A DNA stretch of 64,000 nucleotides, taken from NCBI RefSeq assembly GCF_039929605.1, contig NZ_JBDSQX010000019.1, forward strand, positions 40,989 to 104,988. The letters run 5' to 3'. This DNA is from Pelomonas sp039929605. Lineage in GTDB: Bacteria; Pseudomonadota; Gammaproteobacteria; Burkholderiales; Burkholderiaceae_C. Shown in pieces: positions 63,255 to 64,000 of this stretch. The notes under the pieces were generated by a model, which did no database searches, was not told the DNA's origin, and saw only the letters and a list, made by a program, of their open reading frames with translations. The translations under genes were made by a program, and so were the position numbers. Within the stretch, counting starts at the first letter, position 1. Each line of letters begins with the position of its first letter.

Positions 63255-63736
63255 TTCAGCGCCGCCTCGATGTCCCCGCGCAGCTTCTCCGGCGGGTCAT
63301 TGGGCGCAAAGCGCTTGATGACCTGGCCGTCGCGGCCGACGAGGAACTTGGTGAAGTTCCACTTGATGGCCTCGGTGCCGAGGAAGCCGGGCTTCTCGCT
63401 CTTGAGGAACTTCCACAGCGGGTCGGCATCGCCGCCGTTGACCTTGATCTTGGCCATCATCGGGAAGCTGACGCCGTAATTCAGCTCACAGAAGCTGGCG
63501 ATCTGGTCGTTGCCGCCCGGGTCCTGGCCGCCGAACTCGTTGCTCGGGAAGCCGACGATGACGAGGCCCTGGGGGCCGTAGTCCTGCCAGAGCTGTTCCA
63601 GGCCCTTGAACTGCGGCGTGAAGCCGCATTCGCTGGCGGTGTTGACCACCAGCAACACCTTGCCACGCTGGGAGGCCAGGTCCGCCGGCTCGCCGCGGAT
63701 GGAGACGGCCTTGAAGTCGAAGACGCTTTCGCTCAT
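63248..63736 (-). CDS. glutathione peroxidase family protein
   Basis: A 162-residue thiol peroxidase that reduces hydroperoxides. The peroxidatic Cys is residue 37 in VNTASECGFTPQF. The Gln and Trp of the active site lie in GFPSNEFGGQDPG and AIKWNFTKFLV. It uses cysteine, not selenocysteine, and probably takes electrons from thioredoxin or glutathione. Cytoplasmic. AGGGAGG precedes the ATG at 63736. Confidence 0.93.
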   Translation of the reverse strand: MSESVFDFKAVSIRGEPADLASQRGKVLLVVNTASECGFTPQFKGLEQLWQDYGPQGLVIVGFPSNEFGGQDPGGNDQIASFCELNYGVSFPMMAKIKVNGGDADPLWKFLKSEKPGFLGTEAIKWNFTKFLVGRDGQVIKRFAPNDPPEKLRGDIEAALKA

Positions 63737-64000
63737 GAACAAGCCTCCCTAGAAACACGCCGCCGATGCTAACGCTAAGGAGCCTGCCGGGCTTTGGGTC
63801 GGGTGCGCGCCGGGGCGAGTTGCGGGGCGAGGCAAGGCGCCGGCGAGGCGTGGGATGGGCCCCCACAACGAGTCGGCAACGCCGAATCACCCCGCAAATC
63901 GCCCCGGCCCTTCGGGTTGGGCCTGCAAGGGGGCTGATCCGTCGTTGCAAATGCTCGCTGGGCACTCGGCCCAGCTCCGCTTTGCGCCTAGGCTGAGCCC
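63737..64000. other. end of window, no gene seen
   Basis: 264 bases. Frames on both strands look like noise. A small hairpin GGCCC-TTCGG-GTTGGGCC occurs near 63910. A gene could begin beyond the window. Confidence 0.4.

Noticed and set aside
63766..63996. Short frames on both strands at the window end
   Set aside because: Low-complexity Arg/Gly/Pro translations, no ribosome site, no homology pattern.

Overview
The window looks like a chromosome segment of a high-G+C betaproteobacterium of the order Burkholderiales, closest in style to Roseateles, Mitsuaria or Pelomonas. This is inferred from protein style, from PEP-CTERM surface proteins, from an acetoacetate/3-hydroxybutyrate operon typical of polyhydroxybutyrate makers, and from a rich set of plant-polysaccharide hydrolases. 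No rRNA, tRNA, CRISPR array, integrase or complete insertion sequence was seen. Most genes are densely packed and very G+C-rich. A few blocks (12.3-16.5 kb, most of 19.5-20.6 kb, about 24.9-25.4 kb, 39.5-40.5 kb) are visibly lower in G+C and look acquired.

Layout. 0.1-1.5 kb: ubiC and proC. 1.5-8.2 kb: a CadC-like, membrane-anchored winged-helix/TPR regulator faces two overlapping PEP-CTERM genes, and three 11-bp direct repeats lie between them. 8.2-12 kb: a possible clan-CD-like protease, a lipoprotein with a broken alpha/beta-hydrolase nucleophile site, and an ABC exporter. 12.3-16.5 kb: a three-gene minus-strand operon (MerR-like HTH, adenine methyltransferase, PD-(D/E)XK nuclease) that reads as a restriction-modification or defence island, with a perfect inverted repeat before its first gene.

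16.9-32.3 kb is a xylan/arabinoxylan/glucan locus: GH39 (broken by one amber codon), GH5, two GH43, GH3, a truncated GH27, an intact second GH39, and two 3'-end remnants of further genes. The 755-bp region between GH43 and GH27 holds two operator types in mirrored order (A-B...B-A). Small housekeeping ORFs (DUF2164, DUF2277, an oxidoreductase-like CC protein, an orphan antitoxin) lie between the enzyme genes.

32.3-39.3 kb: a TPR/winged-helix regulator, three consecutive broken genes, then an intact operon of patatin, acetoacetate decarboxylase and 3-hydroxybutyrate dehydrogenase. This operon is flanked by two copies, one decayed, of the 3' end of a pyridoxamine-oxidase-like gene. 39.6-41.4 kb: a zinc-ribbon plus deoxyribosyltransferase/TIR-like protein and a HepT/MntA toxin-antitoxin pair, both of defence type. 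41.6-47 kb: putA, which carries a palindromic repeat inside its coding sequence, its divergent Lrp-type regulator, and a Fic protein with repeats before it.

47-63.7 kb is ordinary chromosome: dienelactone hydrolase, ribA, VOC, DUF1697, DTW-domain tRNA modification enzyme, XRE regulator, D-Ala-D-Ala carboxypeptidase, ornithine cyclodeaminase family, a large TonB-dependent receptor, a class-A beta-lactamase-fold hydrolase, D-amino-acid dehydrogenase, aromatic/aspartate aminotransferase, DUF2332, a Crp/Fnr regulator and glutathione peroxidase. Proline and amino-acid catabolism recurs (proC, putA, ornithine cyclodeaminase family, D-amino-acid dehydrogenase, aminotransferase).
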